A stretch of 64,000 nt of DNA from Stieleria neptunia. Lineage in GTDB: Bacteria; Planctomycetota; Planctomycetia; Pirellulales; Pirellulaceae. Positions 37,835-48,189 of this stretch are shown in pieces (within the stretch, counting starts at the first letter, position 1; each line of letters begins with the position of its first letter). Both the position numbers and the translations under genes were made by a program. The stretch lies in contig NZ_CP037423.1 of the NCBI RefSeq assembly GCF_007754155.1, positions 6,196,567 to 6,260,566 on the forward strand, given 5' to 3'. The notes under the pieces are model-generated. The model was not told where the DNA came from, made no database searches, and worked only from the letters and a program-made list of their open reading frames with translations.

Positions 37835-39337
37835 CTAGCCGACTTGCATCGCCGTTCCCATCGTAACCCCTGGCGCGGGCAAATTGCTCTCGCCCTGCAG
37901 AAAAACATCGATCGCGCGAGCGGCACCACGCCCCTCGTTGATCGCCCAGACGACCAAACTCTGTCCGCGGCGACAGTCACCTGCGGCGAAGACCTTGTCG
38001 ATGTTCGTCGCAAATTGGCCATGCTCGGCCTTGAAATTGCTTCGCGGATCGGTCTCCATCCCCAACGATTCGGGGACATACTGTTCCGGCCCCAAGAATC
38101 CCATCGACAGCAAGATCAATTGGGCAGGCCACTGTTTCTCCGACCCTTCGACCTCCGCCATTTGCCATTTCCCAGACTCGTCTTTCGTCCATTCAACCTC
38201 GACGGTCTTGATGCCCGCCAGTTCGCCGGCGGCGTCGACGACAAATTCCTTGCTAAGGATTTGATACTCGCGAGGATCCCGACCGAATTTCGCTTCGGCC
38301 TCTTCGTGTCCGTAATCGACACGGAAGACGCGAGGCCATTCCGGCCAAGGATTATCCGAGGCACGCTCTTCGGGCGGCTTGGGCAGCAGTTCGAAATTGA
38401 CCAGGCTGCGGCAGCCGTGTCGCAAACTGGTCGCGATGCAGTCGGTTCCGGTGTCACCGCCCCCGATCACGATCACGTCTTTGCCTTCGGCGCTGATGAA
38501 CCCGTCGCCGAGGGTTTCTCCGTGGACGCTTTGACGCGTGTTGGCGGTCAAAAACTCCATCGCAAAATGAACGCCCTTGGCGTCCCGATTGGGGATCGGC
38601 AAGTCGCGCGGCTTCGTCGCACCACAGGCCAACAGGACCGCGTCGTTTTCATTGACCAGCTCCTTGGGGTCCAAGTCGACGCCGACGTTCGCGCCGGTGA
38701 CGAACTTGATCCCTTCGGCCGTCATCTTGTCCACGCGGCGCTGGACCGCTTCTTTGGAAAGCTTCATGTTCGGAATGCCGTACTGCAGCAATCCACCGAT
38801 GCGATTGGCCCGTTCGTAAACGGTGACGCTGTGACCGGCCTTGTTCAACTGGTCCGCCGCGGTCAATCCGGCCGGGCCGCTGCCGACAATCGCGACGGAT
38901 TTTCCGGTCCGGCTTTCCGGCGGTTCGGGCACGATCCAGCCTTCTTCCCAAGCCCGATCGACGATCGCATTTTCAATGTTCTTGATCGTCACCGGCGGAT
39001 GGTTGATCCCCAACACACAGGATCCCTCGCACGGCGCCGGACAGGTGCGTCCGGTGAACTCGGGAAAGTTATTGGTCTTGTGCAACCGCTCGATCGCTTC
39101 CTTCCAACGATTGTTGTAGACCAGGTCGTTCCATTCGGGGATCAAGTTATCGATCGGACATCCCGTGCCGGACTGACAAAACGGGACGCCGCAATCCATG
39201 CAACGGGCGCCTTGCTCGCGGAGGTGATCGATTTTGTGCTCGGTGTAGATTTCGTCGTAATCGTTCAGTCGAACGACCGGCAATCGCCACGGTACTTTTT
39301 TACGATCAAACTCTTTGAATCCGGTTGGCTTTCCCAT
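37835..39337 (-). CDS. gltD: Glutamate synthase small subunit
   Basis: A 500-residue protein from the ATG at 39337. The N-terminal iron-sulfur cysteines are in [18 protein letters not shown] and [12 protein letters not shown]. The FAD-binding GSGPAGL and NADPH-binding GGGDTGTDC motifs follow. It passes electrons from NADPH to GltB, which makes two glutamates from glutamine and 2-oxoglutarate. It is downstream of gltB, separated by 94 bp of repeat. A frame extension to 39505 runs through the repeat and is rejected. Confidence 0.95.
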   Translation of the reverse strand: MGKPTGFKEFDRKKVPWRLPVVRLNDYDEIYTEHKIDHLREQGARCMDCGVPFCQSGTGCPIDNLIPEWNDLVYNNRWKEAIERLHKTNNFPEFTGRTCPAPCEGSCVLGINHPPVTIKNIENAIVDRAWEEGWIVPEPPESRTGKSVAIVGSGPAGLTAADQLNKAGHSVTVYERANRIGGLLQYGIPNMKLSKEAVQRRVDKMTAEGIKFVTGANVGVDLDPKELVNENDAVLLACGATKPRDLPIPNRDAKGVHFAMEFLTANTRQSVHGETLGDGFISAEGKDVIVIGGGDTGTDCIATSLRHGCRSLVNFELLPKPPEERASDNPWPEWPRVFRVDYGHEEAEAKFGRDPREYQILSKEFVVDAAGELAGIKTVEVEWTKDESGKWQMAEVEGSEKQWPAQLILLSMGFLGPEQYVPESLGMETDPRSNFKAEHGQFATNIDKVFAAGDCRRGQSLVVWAINEGRGAARAIDVFLQGESNLPAPGVTMGTAMQVG

Positions 39338-39384
39338 CAGTCTGCTCTTGGTCTTACGTTGGAATGTGTTGGAGGTGAAGATGT

Positions 39385-39442
39385 TGCGGCAAGCGGGAAG
39401 CTTGCCGCACTGGGGTTGGCAAGCGGGACGCTTACCCCACCG
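39385..39442. repeat. RepC element between gltB and gltD
   Basis: GCAAGCGGGAAGCTTGCCGC and GCAAGCGGGACGCTTACCCC. The TAA stop of gltB lies in the second (complement of 39432-39434), so the repeat reaches into the coding end. Confidence 0.75.
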
Positions 39443-42400
39443 GGGTCGCTTGTTCTTTTTGTGCCAGCAGCACGCGTTTGTAGTCGACGGGCATGACTTT
39501 GACACATTGCGACAGGAACGTCTCCCAATCCTCCAGTGCCTCGGCGGCGACTTCGCTGCCGGTGTACTGCTTGTGTCGGGTGATCAATTCTTTGATTTCG
39601 GCTTCCTCGTCCGGATCGTCGATCCGCTCCAATTCCACCAACGCCAGGTTGCACTTGATATTGAAATCACCGGCGCGGTCCCAGACGTAGGCGATCCCTC
39701 CGGACATCCCGGCGGCAAAGTTCCGACCGGTTTCACCCAGGATCACAACGCGTCCTCCCGTCATGTATTCACAACCATGATCGCCGACGCCTTCGACGAC
39801 GGTCTTGGCTCCGCTGTTTCGCACACAGAAACGCTCCGCCGCACGGCCGCGGAAAAACGCTTCTCCGCCGGTCGCACCGTACAGGCACACGTTGCCGACC
39901 AAGATGTTGTCTTGCGACTTGAAACTGCTCTGCTTGGGCGGATAGACGATGATGCGACCACCGCTGAGCCCCTTGCCGACGTAGTCGTTGGCGTCGCCTT
40001 CCAAGTCGATGGTGATGCCGTGGGCCAAGAAGGCGCCCAAACTTTGTCCCGCCGATCCGGTCAATTGAAGTCGGATCGTGTCGTCGGGCAGCCCCATTTG
40101 GCCGTACACCTTGGCGACCTCGTTGCTGAGGATCGTTCCCACCGTACGATTGATGTTGATGATCGGTGATTCGATCACGATCGGTTCTTTGGTCTGAATC
40201 GACTCGCGTGCCTTGTCCAACAAGACCGTCATGTCGAGTGATTTTTCCAGGCCGTGATCTTGGGCCTGGCTGCAAATCACTTTGACGTCCGGATTCGGTT
40301 TGGTCGCAACTCGCAGGATCGCGGTCAAATCCAATCCGTCGGCTTTCCAGTGTTTGATCGCGTCGTCGGTGTGCAACACGTCGCTACGGCCGACCATTTC
40401 GTCGATCGTTCGGAAACCGAGTTCGGCCATGATGCGACGTGCTTCTTCGGCCACCATGAACAGGTAATTGACGACGTGCTCGGGCTTGCCGGAGAACTTT
40501 TCACGCAGATAGGGATCTTGTGTCGCGATCCCGACCGGGCAGGTGTTCAGATGACACTTCCGCATCATGATGCAACCGAGCGTGATCAACGGTGCGGTCG
40601 AAAATCCGAACTCTTCGGCCCCCAACAAGGCGGCGATCACGACGTCACGACCGGTTTTCAGTCCGCCGTCTGTCTGCAACACGACGCGGCTGCGAAGGTT
40701 GTTCAGCACCAACACCTGGTGCGTCTCGGCAATCCCCAACTCCCACGGTAAACCGGCATGTTTGATACTGGTCAATGGCGACGCCCCGGTTCCGCCGGTG
40801 TCGCCGGAGATCAGGATGTGATCGGCGAACGCCTTGGCCACACCGCTGGCGATCACACCGACACCGACCTCGGAAACCAATTTGACACTGATCCGGGCGG
40901 CACGATTGGCGTTTTTCAAATCGTGAATCAGCTGCGCCAAGTCTTCGATCGAGTAGATGTCGTGGTGCGGCGGAGGGCTGATCAGCCCCACACCGGGCGT
41001 GCTGTAACGAATCCGCGCGATGTTGTTGTCGACCTTCTTGCCCGGCAGCTCACCGCCTTCACCCGGCTTGGCTCCCTGCGAGATCTTGATTTGGATCTCA
41101 TCGGCGTTGGTCAAGTATTCGATCGTGACCCCGAAGCGACCCGAGGCGACTTGTTTGATCGCCGAACGCTTGGAATCGCCGTTTTCCAGCGGTTGGAATC
41201 GCAACGGGTCTTCTCCGCCTTCACCCGTGTTGCTTTTCCCGCCCAAACGGTTCATCGCGATCGCCAAGGTCTCGTGCGATTCGGCACTGATGCTGCCGAA
41301 ACTCATCGCGCCGGTGCAGAAACGTTTGACGATTTCCGACGCCGGTTGAACTTCTTCCAGCGGGATCGAGTTTCCGGTTTCCTTGAATCGCAACAGCCCG
41401 CGGAGGGTGCAGCGGGAACGGTTGTCGGAGTTGATCTTGCCGGCAAATTTCCAGTACGCGTCTTCGTTGTTGTTCCGCGCGGCGATTTGCAAGTCCGCGA
41501 TCGAATCGGGCGACCAGGCGTGTTTTTCGCCTTCGGCCCGCCAATGGTATTCACCCAAGTTGGGCAGTGTCGGCAGATTATCGCTCTTGCGTTTGGGATA
41601 ACCCAATGCATGGCGACGCAGCGTTTCTTCGGCGATCACGTCAAACGAGACGCCTTGAATGCGGCTGGCGGTGCCGACAAAGCACTTGCCGATCACCTCG
41701 TCCTTCAAGCCCAGGGCTTCAAAGATCTGGGCGCCCTTGTAGCTTTGCAGTGTGCTGATGCCCATCTTGGCCATCACCTTGAGCATGCCCTTGGCGACGC
41801 CCTTGCGATAGGCGGCGACGATCTTGTCATCATCCAACGACGGGTCCATCAAGGCGTCGCGACGCGCTTGCCAGAGCGCCTCAAAGGCCAAGTAGGGATT
41901 GATCGCATCGGCACCGTAACCGATCAACAGGCAGTGGTGGTGAACTTCGCGGGCCTCGCCCGTTTCGACCACCAGACCGATTCGCGTCCGCTTGGCCTGT
42001 TTGACCAAGTGATGATGGACCGCTCCGACCGCCAACAGGGCACTGACCGGAACGCGGTCGGGTCCGATCTTGCGGTCCGAAAGCACCACCAATTCGATCC
42101 CCGCGTCGGCCGCGGATTCCGCTTCCGCAGAGATTCGGTCCAACGTGGCTTGCAACCCCGCCTTGCCTTCGCTGCGATCGAAGGTGATGTCGATCACGCG
42201 ACTTTGCCAGCCTTCGTGGTTGATGTGCGACAGCGCGGCGAGTTCCTCGTTCGTCAAAATCGGATGCTCGACCAACAAACGATGGCAGTGCGCCGGCGTT
42301 GCGTCCAACAAGTTTTGCTCGGGCCCGATGTAGCATTCCAGCGACATGATCACCTCTTCGCGAATCGAATCGATCGCCGGGTTGGTGACTTGCGCGAACA

Positions 42401-44009
42401 ACTGCTTGAAATAGTCATAGATCATGCGGGGCTTGTCCGACAGACACGCCAGCGCGCTGTCGTTGCCCATCGAGCCGACCGGGTCACGCAGGTCTCGGAC
42501 CAACGGACGCAACATGAAATTCATCGTTTCGCTGGTGTATCCGAACGCTTGCATGCGGTGCAGCAGCGTGTCACTGTCAAAACCGTGCGGTTCCGCTTCC
42601 GGATGCAGGTCCGACAGTCGAATGCGTTCTTGACGGAGCCAATCGCCGTAGGGCATCGCTTTGGCGAAGTTGGTCTTCAGCTCCTCGTCGGGGATCAGTC
42701 GCCCCTGTTCGAAGTCGATCAAAAACATCTTGCCCGGCTGCAAACGCCCCTTCTCTTTGACGATCGCCGGATCGACCGGCAGCACGCCGACTTCGCTGGC
42801 CATGATCACGCGGTCATCGTGCGTGACGTAATAACGACTGGGGCGCAATCCGTTCCGGTCAAGTGTCGCACCGATGTAGGACCCGTCGGTAAATGCGATC
42901 GACGCCGGCCCGTCCCACGGTTCCATCATGCACGAAAAATACTCATAGAACGCACGTTTGTCTTCGCTCATCGAATCGTGTTTCTGCCAGGCTTCGGGAA
43001 CCATCATCATGATGGCTTCCTGCAGCGTGCGTCCGTTCATCAACAGAAACTCGAGCACGTTGTCGAACGTTCCCGAATCGCTGCAATCGGGCTCGACGAC
43101 CGGAAACAGTTTTTGCAGGTCGTCACCGAACAACTTGCTTTCGGCAGTCCCCTGACGTGCCTTCATCCAGTTGCTGTTGCCACGCAGCGTGTTGATCTCG
43201 CCGTTGTGGCTCATGAAACGCAACGGCTGGGCGCGGTCCCAACTGGGGAACGTGTTGGTCGAAAACCGGCTGTGGACCATCGCCAGGTGCGTTTTGAAAT
43301 CCGGATCGCGGAGATCGGGATAGTAGGGCAACAGTTGCGCCGGCGTCAGCATCCCCTTGTAGATGATCACCTTGGTGCTGAGCGAGCAGATGTAAAACAT
43401 CAACGCCTGCTTGAGCGTCTTGCTGCCGCGCAACAGGTGGCTGGCGCGTTTGCGAATCATGTACAGCTCACGCTCGAACGCTTCGCCCTTGAGTCCATCG
43501 GCGGCACCGACGAACAGTTGTTCGATCACCGGTTCGGCAGCCCGTGCGGTCGGACCGACGTCGGCGAAATCGGTCGCCTGATGCACGTCGCGCCAGCCGT
43601 AGAAAACCTGGCCGCGATCGGCGATCAGCTTTTCGATCGTCTGCTTGCACTCGGCACGTTCGGCGGCGTCCTGCGGCAGGAACACCAACCCGGCGCTGAA
43701 ACGCCCCGGCTCGGGCAAGTCCACGCCCAAATCTTCCTTGGCGACCTTGGCAAGAAACTTGTGCGGTAGTCCACACATCATGCCGCAGCCGTCACCGGTG
43801 TTCGGTTCGCAACCACAGGCACCACGGTGATCCATCGCGCGGAGAATCTCGTCGGCATCGAGCACGTTTTGATGGCTGGGCACACCCTTGATGTGAGCGA
43901 TGAACCCGACCCCACACGCGTCTTTCTCGTGCTCAGGGTCATACAACCCTTGCTTCTTGGGCAGATGAAACAGTGGATCACGCATCTCGATTTCTTTCGT
44001 TGATGTCAT
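39432..44009 (-). CDS. gltB: Glutamate synthase large subunit
   Basis: A 1525-residue glutamate synthase. The amidotransferase nucleophile is in KDACGVGF (after a pro-sequence of about 30 residues that is expected to be removed). [14 protein letters not shown], the central and FMN domains ([20 protein letters not shown]) and the 3Fe-4S cysteines ([20 protein letters not shown]) are present. The C-terminal GXGXG beta-helix follows. It forms the GOGAT complex with GltD. A second in-frame ATG (43985) is possible. A LysR-type gene lies 102 bp upstream on the same strand. The stop codon is inside a RepC element. Confidence 0.97.
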   Translation of the reverse strand: MTSTKEIEMRDPLFHLPKKQGLYDPEHEKDACGVGFIAHIKGVPSHQNVLDADEILRAMDHRGACGCEPNTGDGCGMMCGLPHKFLAKVAKEDLGVDLPEPGRFSAGLVFLPQDAAERAECKQTIEKLIADRGQVFYGWRDVHQATDFADVGPTARAAEPVIEQLFVGAADGLKGEAFERELYMIRKRASHLLRGSKTLKQALMFYICSLSTKVIIYKGMLTPAQLLPYYPDLRDPDFKTHLAMVHSRFSTNTFPSWDRAQPLRFMSHNGEINTLRGNSNWMKARQGTAESKLFGDDLQKLFPVVEPDCSDSGTFDNVLEFLLMNGRTLQEAIMMMVPEAWQKHDSMSEDKRAFYEYFSCMMEPWDGPASIAFTDGSYIGATLDRNGLRPSRYYVTHDDRVIMASEVGVLPVDPAIVKEKGRLQPGKMFLIDFEQGRLIPDEELKTNFAKAMPYGDWLRQERIRLSDLHPEAEPHGFDSDTLLHRMQAFGYTSETMNFMLRPLVRDLRDPVGSMGNDSALACLSDKPRMIYDYFKQLFAQVTNPAIDSIREEVIMSLECYIGPEQNLLDATPAHCHRLLVEHPILTNEELAALSHINHEGWQSRVIDITFDRSEGKAGLQATLDRISAEAESAADAGIELVVLSDRKIGPDRVPVSALLAVGAVHHHLVKQAKRTRIGLVVETGEAREVHHHCLLIGYGADAINPYLAFEALWQARRDALMDPSLDDDKIVAAYRKGVAKGMLKVMAKMGISTLQSYKGAQIFEALGLKDEVIGKCFVGTASRIQGVSFDVIAEETLRRHALGYPKRKSDNLPTLPNLGEYHWRAEGEKHAWSPDSIADLQIAARNNNEDAYWKFAGKINSDNRSRCTLRGLLRFKETGNSIPLEEVQPASEIVKRFCTGAMSFGSISAESHETLAIAMNRLGGKSNTGEGGEDPLRFQPLENGDSKRSAIKQVASGRFGVTIEYLTNADEIQIKISQGAKPGEGGELPGKKVDNNIARIRYSTPGVGLISPPPHHDIYSIEDLAQLIHDLKNANRAARISVKLVSEVGVGVIASGVAKAFADHILISGDTGGTGASPLTSIKHAGLPWELGIAETHQVLVLNNLRSRVVLQTDGGLKTGRDVVIAALLGAEEFGFSTAPLITLGCIMMRKCHLNTCPVGIATQDPYLREKFSGKPEHVVNYLFMVAEEARRIMAELGFRTIDEMVGRSDVLHTDDAIKHWKADGLDLTAILRVATKPNPDVKVICSQAQDHGLEKSLDMTVLLDKARESIQTKEPIVIESPIININRTVGTILSNEVAKVYGQMGLPDDTIRLQLTGSAGQSLGAFLAHGITIDLEGDANDYVGKGLSGGRIIVYPPKQSSFKSQDNILVGNVCLYGATGGEAFFRGRAAERFCVRNSGAKTVVEGVGDHGCEYMTGGRVVILGETGRNFAAGMSGGIAYVWDRAGDFNIKCNLALVELERIDDPDEEAEIKELITRHKQYTGSEVAAEALEDWETFLSQCVKVMPVDYKRVLLAQKEQATPVG

Positions 44010-44111
44010 CGGAGTGAAGGCTTCAGTTTCGTGTGGGGGAATGATTCGCGTCTGCGGATGCGAATCGTGAGCTTGTTAGGTGTGTGATTGGAAACGGGCC
44101 GTCGCGGCGGT

Positions 44112-45086
44112 CTACGCGACGACGGAGGTACCGGGGACGATTGGCGGCCCCTGCGATTGCGACTTGTGACGACTGCGTCCGCCACGTTTGTCTCGGTCAG
44201 GTTCCAAAGGGCGACCCAACAACAGCGATCCGAATTCGTATCCGGCCGCACTCGGACGCCCCGAGCGTCGGAAAACGATCCCGAGCGGACGGACCATCCG
44301 CAACGCACGACAGGCGACGACCCGCAACGCGCCGGTCGCCGTCTCACGCCGGACCGCCGCCTCGGGCAGAAACCCCGCCCCGTCGTTCGCCTGAATCGCT
44401 CGCACGAGCGAATCGGCATTGTCAAATTCGTTTCGAAAATCGACGCGGATCCCCGATCGCTTTAACGTCGCGTCGATCATCCGCCGCAATTCAAGGCTGC
44501 GATCGAATCCGATCATCTCGATGCCATCCAGATCCGACAGCTCCGCCTCGCTGCGACGAGCCAACGGATGCTTTGACGCACATACCAACCGCACCGGCTC
44601 CTTCTGCCACGGCACCACAACGAGTTGCTTGTTCGCCTTGGGAAAACTGACCAACCCGATTTCCGCATCGCCGTTGACCACGTTCCGGATCACCGCCTCG
44701 TTCTGGCAGTAACCGATTCGCACGTCGACATCCGGATACAAATGACCGAATTCCTCGATCGCTTCGGGCATGTAACTCAGTCCCACCGAATAGATCGCCG
44801 CCACATGCAACGGCCCCGATAACCCGCGTCCGGCCGTGATCACGCGTTCTTCTAATCGGTGGTACTCCGCCAAAATCTCTCGCAGCCCGCCGTGATAATT
44901 CGTCCCCGCAGCGGTCAGCGACAACGGTCGTGTCGAACGATCGATCAGTTGAACGCCGAGTGACTCTTCGAGATGCTGGATCGCTTGACTGGCCGCACTC
45001 TGTGTCACGCCACGAGCCTCCGCAGCTTTGGAAAAGCTACGCAGCTGGGCGACGTCACAGAAAATCTCAAGCGTTCGTAGTTGCAA
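44112..45086 (-). CDS. LysR-type regulator upstream of gltBD
   Basis: A 324-residue LysR-family protein with a TTG start at 45086; no in-frame ATG lies nearby upstream. The winged helix is at residues about 1-60 (LEIFCDVAQLRSFSKAAEA, VTQSAASQAIQHLEESLG), then a substrate-binding domain (LHVAAIYSVGL, VDVRIGYCQN). The C-terminal 30 residues are basic and low complexity. It lies upstream of gltB in the same direction, in contrast to divergent B. subtilis gltC. A nitrogen- or glutamate-linked role is inferred from position only. Confidence 0.88.
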   Translation of the reverse strand: MQLRTLEIFCDVAQLRSFSKAAEARGVTQSAASQAIQHLEESLGVQLIDRSTRPLSLTAAGTNYHGGLREILAEYHRLEERVITAGRGLSGPLHVAAIYSVGLSYMPEAIEEFGHLYPDVDVRIGYCQNEAVIRNVVNGDAEIGLVSFPKANKQLVVVPWQKEPVRLVCASKHPLARRSEAELSDLDGIEMIGFDRSLELRRMIDATLKRSGIRVDFRNEFDNADSLVRAIQANDGAGFLPEAAVRRETATGALRVVACRALRMVRPLGIVFRRSGRPSAAGYEFGSLLLGRPLEPDRDKRGGRSRHKSQSQGPPIVPGTSVVA

Positions 45087-45098
45087 ATGTAATCCAGA

Positions 45099-45129
45099 AT
45101 TAGCTTGGCTAATATTGTCAGTCCTGACA
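45099..45129 (-). promoter_or_regulatory. Two palindromes upstream of the lysR start
   Basis: ATTAGC-TTG-GCTAAT (45099-45113) and TGTCAG-TC-CTGACA (45116-45129) lie 13-43 bp before the TTG start. The first has the T-N(11)-A form of LysR boxes, so it is a candidate autoregulatory site. Confidence 0.45.
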
Positions 45130-45352
45130 GTTCGGACCTGCTAATGGGAAGTTAAGCGGGCTTGAAACGGTCGTCAAGCCACGGAAGCCGGCGTCAACCG
45201 TCAACGCACCTAACGCGCCTTAATCCGCCGCTATCCGCCCAGAATGCGGAGATCTTTCGGGGGGAACGGATAGGGCACTGGCGTTTTTCGGCACCCGATG
45301 TGAACCGAATCACCGTCCTGGCGCGCTGAATCGCGCATACCTTCGACGCCCT

Positions 45353-45399
45353 GCGTTCAACACGCACCGGGGAACCGCGTTCAACACGCACCGGGGAAC
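45353..45399. repeat. Direct repeat, 24-bp period
   Basis: GCGTTCAACACGCACCGGGG plus AAC occurs twice at 45353-45375 and 45377-45399. The rest of 45130-45461 shows no gene. Confidence 0.7.
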
Positions 45400-45461
45400 G
45401 ATGATCAAGTCCATAGCTCTGGCGCGCTGCATGCAGCGGCGAAACCCGATCCCAGCGACTC

Positions 45462-45722
45462 TCAATCACCGCTCGGCTTGAATCGCTGGGGAAGTGTGAA
45501 TGAATAAATCACAATCAGTGATCCAACGCTCAACACCAACCACGGAAACCACTCTTTGGGTTGCCAAGTGATCGTGGTCTGTCCGGCGATACTGGAAGGA
45601 TTGAAGAATTCTTTCGCGCTCGAACCGCGATTGGAGTAGATGTTCGCGCTGTCGATCACCAGCGATTCGAAACCGACGATGATCGCCATGATGCCCAGCG
45701 CAATAAAAAATGCACGCCACAT
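45462..45722 (-). CDS. Small two-helix membrane protein
   Basis: An 86-residue protein with a hydrophobic segment at residues about 4-24 (FFIALGIMAIIVGFESLVI) and another at about 60-78 (WFPWLVLSVGSLIVIYSF), joined by a polar loop. The loop contains IYSNRGSSAKEFF. Small and unassigned, but the two-helix pattern and matching codon use support a real gene. Neighbours do not suggest a function. Confidence 0.6.
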   Translation of the reverse strand: MWRAFFIALGIMAIIVGFESLVIDSANIYSNRGSSAKEFFNPSSIAGQTTITWQPKEWFPWLVLSVGSLIVIYSFTLPQRFKPSGD

Positions 45723-46042
45723 CGGAAGGTGTCTCCGGAAAAGGTGGTGATGGGGATTGCCGAACGATCGCCAGCGGGAATGCCCGCATAGAACGACGCC
45801 GGCGATTGGTGCCTAAGCGGTTCATCGTCCAAAGCAATGCTTGCAAATCAACGAGAGCACCCCAGACGCTAGGAGCGTCACGTTCGCGCTAATTCGACTC
45901 CCCGACTGTTCGTCCATCACGCTCAGACGCATCGCCTGCCAAAACAATCATCCCACGCGTGCCGGCCAACCCCGCGAAACGTTTCCCGACCTATCCTTCC
46001 ATTGAATCGTTCCAACGGACCGCCGATGCCCGACAGATCAAG
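45723..46042. other. Intergenic region between divergent small membrane protein genes
   Basis: 320 bp without a supported gene; probable divergent promoters of the 86-residue and 276-residue membrane proteins. Confidence 0.4.
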
Positions 46043-46873
46043 ATGTTAACGGAAACGCACGAGTCACCGACAAAACAAGAATCACCCGATCGATCGGAAA
46101 TCGCCTCGCAACCGGATGATCCGCGGCGCGTGACGGCGTGGCCGATGGTTCGAATACTTGTGGTTGCGAGAAAAATCTGCGGCGGAACATTCTTCGTCGT
46201 TCTGTTTATTGACGAGTGCTTCAAACTCGGCGACGTGTCGGTGCAATTGACGCCCTATGCGTTCTGGATGGGATTGGTCGTGGCGGCGGTGGCTTGGCCC
46301 TTGGTCCCGTTCCTGCTGAAACGATACCGCGAACCACACTTTGTAACGGCCGACTCGGGTTCGATCTATTTCTATCGCCGGCGGTCCGACGATGCCCTCG
46401 ACGAAGCGGGCTTTCGCATCACCAGAGGGTTCCGTGTCTTGGGAGAACCGTTTGCCAATCGTTGCGAGATTCATCTCGGTTGTCGGCAGATGGTGATCGC
46501 CTTGTTCCGAATCATGGACTGCACCCGAACCACCGAATTGCTGACGATCACCGAGTCGGGACGCGTCATCCTGACCCGTTCAGACGCTTCGCATGAAGAC
46601 GAACCCGACGTGGACGCCCTGCCGTCGATCGTCGTCACCACCATCGCTGAATCCCCGTTCGAAGAGATGCTTGCCGTTCATCTTCGGACGGCGACCGAAG
46701 CGTCCGAAGAAGCAGATTCAGTGATCGTCGAACTGAACGAGAACGATCTGGTCGACGTGCTGCGTTATGCCAACCGCGCCCACCACAACATGAAAGTCAA
46801 ACGCGGCGCGGCACGCGGGCTTGTCGGACCGATGACCTACGGTCGTTTCCGATTCCCCCTGGGAATCGTCTAG
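46043..46873 (+). CDS. Hypothetical membrane protein with two N-terminal helices
   Basis: About 276 residues from the ATG at 46043. After a polar N-terminus there are two helices (residues about 45-63 and 70-90, with a conserved-looking FLLKRYREPHFV just after), then a soluble domain of about 180 residues. No family recognised. A longer frame from 45959 is open but less likely to begin at a normal site. RepB copies follow at 46903. Confidence 0.6.
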   Translation: MLTETHESPTKQESPDRSEIASQPDDPRRVTAWPMVRILVVARKICGGTFFVVLFIDECFKLGDVSVQLTPYAFWMGLVVAAVAWPLVPFLLKRYREPHFVTADSGSIYFYRRRSDDALDEAGFRITRGFRVLGEPFANRCEIHLGCRQMVIALFRIMDCTRTTELLTITESGRVILTRSDASHEDEPDVDALPSIVVTTIAESPFEEMLAVHLRTATEASEEADSVIVELNENDLVDVLRYANRAHHNMKVKRGAARGLVGPMTYGRFRFPLGIV

Positions 46874-46902
46874 TGGGTGTCCAGCTCTGAAGGACCGTCC
46901 GG

Positions 46903-47036
46903 CCTAGGACGACCACTTTTTCAAGTACGACGGCCCTTCCGGGCCGTCGTCCCGAGGGCTCGCCCCGACGCCGCACAACGATCCGCTGACCGGATTTCGC
47001 TAGTACGACGGCCCTTCCGGGCCGTCGTCCCGATCA
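46903..47036 (-). repeat. RepB, two hairpins
   Basis: The 10-bp stem ACGACGGCCC with loop TTCC occurs at 46927-46950 and 47005-47028. The copies sit between the converging membrane-protein gene and the caspase-like gene. Confidence 0.85.
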
Positions 47037-47043
47037 TTGCTCT

Positions 47044-48189
47044 CTATCGCGTTTCGTCTCCTTCATCAGCCGGACGGTCGCTTTCGGCGTAGAGCTTTGC
47101 CAGGTCCAATAGAATCGGCAGCGCGTGTTGGCGAAGCTGTTCCGGATCGGCATCGCTGAACCGGTCGCGAACATCGCGGAGTTTTGATTCCAGCTCGTCT
47201 CGCAACACCAGTTGCTCGTCGGTCAGCTGCGGGCCGCGATCGCTGACCGGAATACTGAAGCGACTGGCCAGTTCGCCGTCGACTTTTGCGTCCCCCTTTG
47301 ACGTCGCTTTGCCCAGCACCAGCGACAACGACGATCCCTTCCGGTCATCGTTGTCTTCCAACAAGGCGTGTTCGGTCGCCAAACGGCCTTGTTCTTTGTA
47401 GAAGCGATCCACGTCGACGGCGGCCTTCAAAAACGCTTCGCGAACACTGACCGAATCATCGTGATCCAAATCGGCGTCCGCGGCACCAAACGCGGCGGCG
47501 AAGTATTCGCCGAACCGGGCAAAATTCTGCTCCGATCCGCTCTTGGTTGCCGTCACGATGACGCGATTTTTGCCGGACAATCGGTTCACAAACGGACCAC
47601 TCGACGAGCTGCAGTTGGCGATCACCAGCGGCCGTCGGATCGAATCGAGCCAGCTGCCGAATTCTTTCGCATTCACATCGGGGCCGACCAGATTGAAGTC
47701 CGCCGACGCTCCGTCCCATGTTCCGTGACCGATCAAGATCAACCACAGCGGACGGCCGCTGGTGGTCGACGCGGACCGTTTCAGCGCTTCTTGAAGTTGG
47801 TCGCGATCAGTGGTCTCGCGGTCAGGGCTCTCCCGATCGTCTCCGGTCGGTCCGATCCGTTGCATCGTCAGCCCGGCCCGCTGACTGGTCGCCTTCCATG
47901 TCTCGGACCACTGGGCAAACGCCTCACCGAACTCGTCCGCCCCCGGTGCACCGACAACCACGATCACGTCCACCGGTTCCGCCGCGTCATCGGCCCGCGC
48001 GACCGCCCCCACCACAACCAACAACAACCAAAGTGGCGTAAGCTTCCAGCTTGCGATCTGCAAAAGTGGGGTAAGCATCTTGCTTGCCGTGCGGCCAATT
48101 CTTGGCCGGGGGTCGCAAGCTGGAAGCTTACGCCACTTTTGTTCACGGCAAGCTGGAAGCTTACCCCACGTTTTCAAACCGATGCTCAT
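47044..48189 (-). CDS. C13/caspase-like peptidase, last gene of the MoxR-VWA cluster
   Basis: About 381 residues from the ATG at 48189, which overlaps the stop of the VWA gene (ATGA). The clan CD dyad is visible: H155 in LILIGHGTWDG and C193 in VIANCSSSSG, followed by the beta-strand VIVTATKSG. A caspase/legumain-like fold is therefore likely. Residues about 8-55 are encoded by RepC sequence, including a 27-bp perfect inverted repeat, and give odd peptides (WRKLPAC, ASWKLTP). The signal helix WLLLVVVGAVARA comes after that. An internal ATG in the repeat (48078) would give a shorter, ordinary signal peptide. The mature protein would be extracytoplasmic. Substrate unknown. Confidence 0.78.
   Translation of the reverse strand: MSIGLKTWGKLPACREQKWRKLPACDPRPRIGRTASKMLTPLLQIASWKLTPLWLLLVVVGAVARADDAAEPVDVIVVVGAPGADEFGEAFAQWSETWKATSQRAGLTMQRIGPTGDDRESPDRETTDRDQLQEALKRSASTTSGRPLWLILIGHGTWDGASADFNLVGPDVNAKEFGSWLDSIRRPLVIANCSSSSGPFVNRLSGKNRVIVTATKSGSEQNFARFGEYFAAAFGAADADLDHDDSVSVREAFLKAAVDVDRFYKEQGRLATEHALLEDNDDRKGSSLSLVLGKATSKGDAKVDGELASRFSIPVSDRGPQLTDEQLVLRDELESKLRDVRDRFSDADPEQLRQHALPILLDLAKLYAESDRPADEGDETR
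48030..48171. repeat. RepC element inside the 5' end of the caspase-like gene
   Basis: A perfect 27-bp inverted repeat (48030-48056 with 48113-48139, containing AAGTGGCGTAAGCTTCCAGC) surrounds a second pair based on GTGGGGTAAGC. It is in frame with the gene and creates an ATG at 48078. Confidence 0.88.

Noticed and set aside
37844..39496. 550-codon plus-strand frame opposite gltD
   Set aside because: Shadow of gltD; no domain, and gltD is unmistakable on the other strand.
40758..43769. Plus-strand open frame of about 1000 codons opposite gltB
   Set aside because: It is the antisense shadow of gltB; no start context or domain, and the composition is that of a high-G+C reverse frame.
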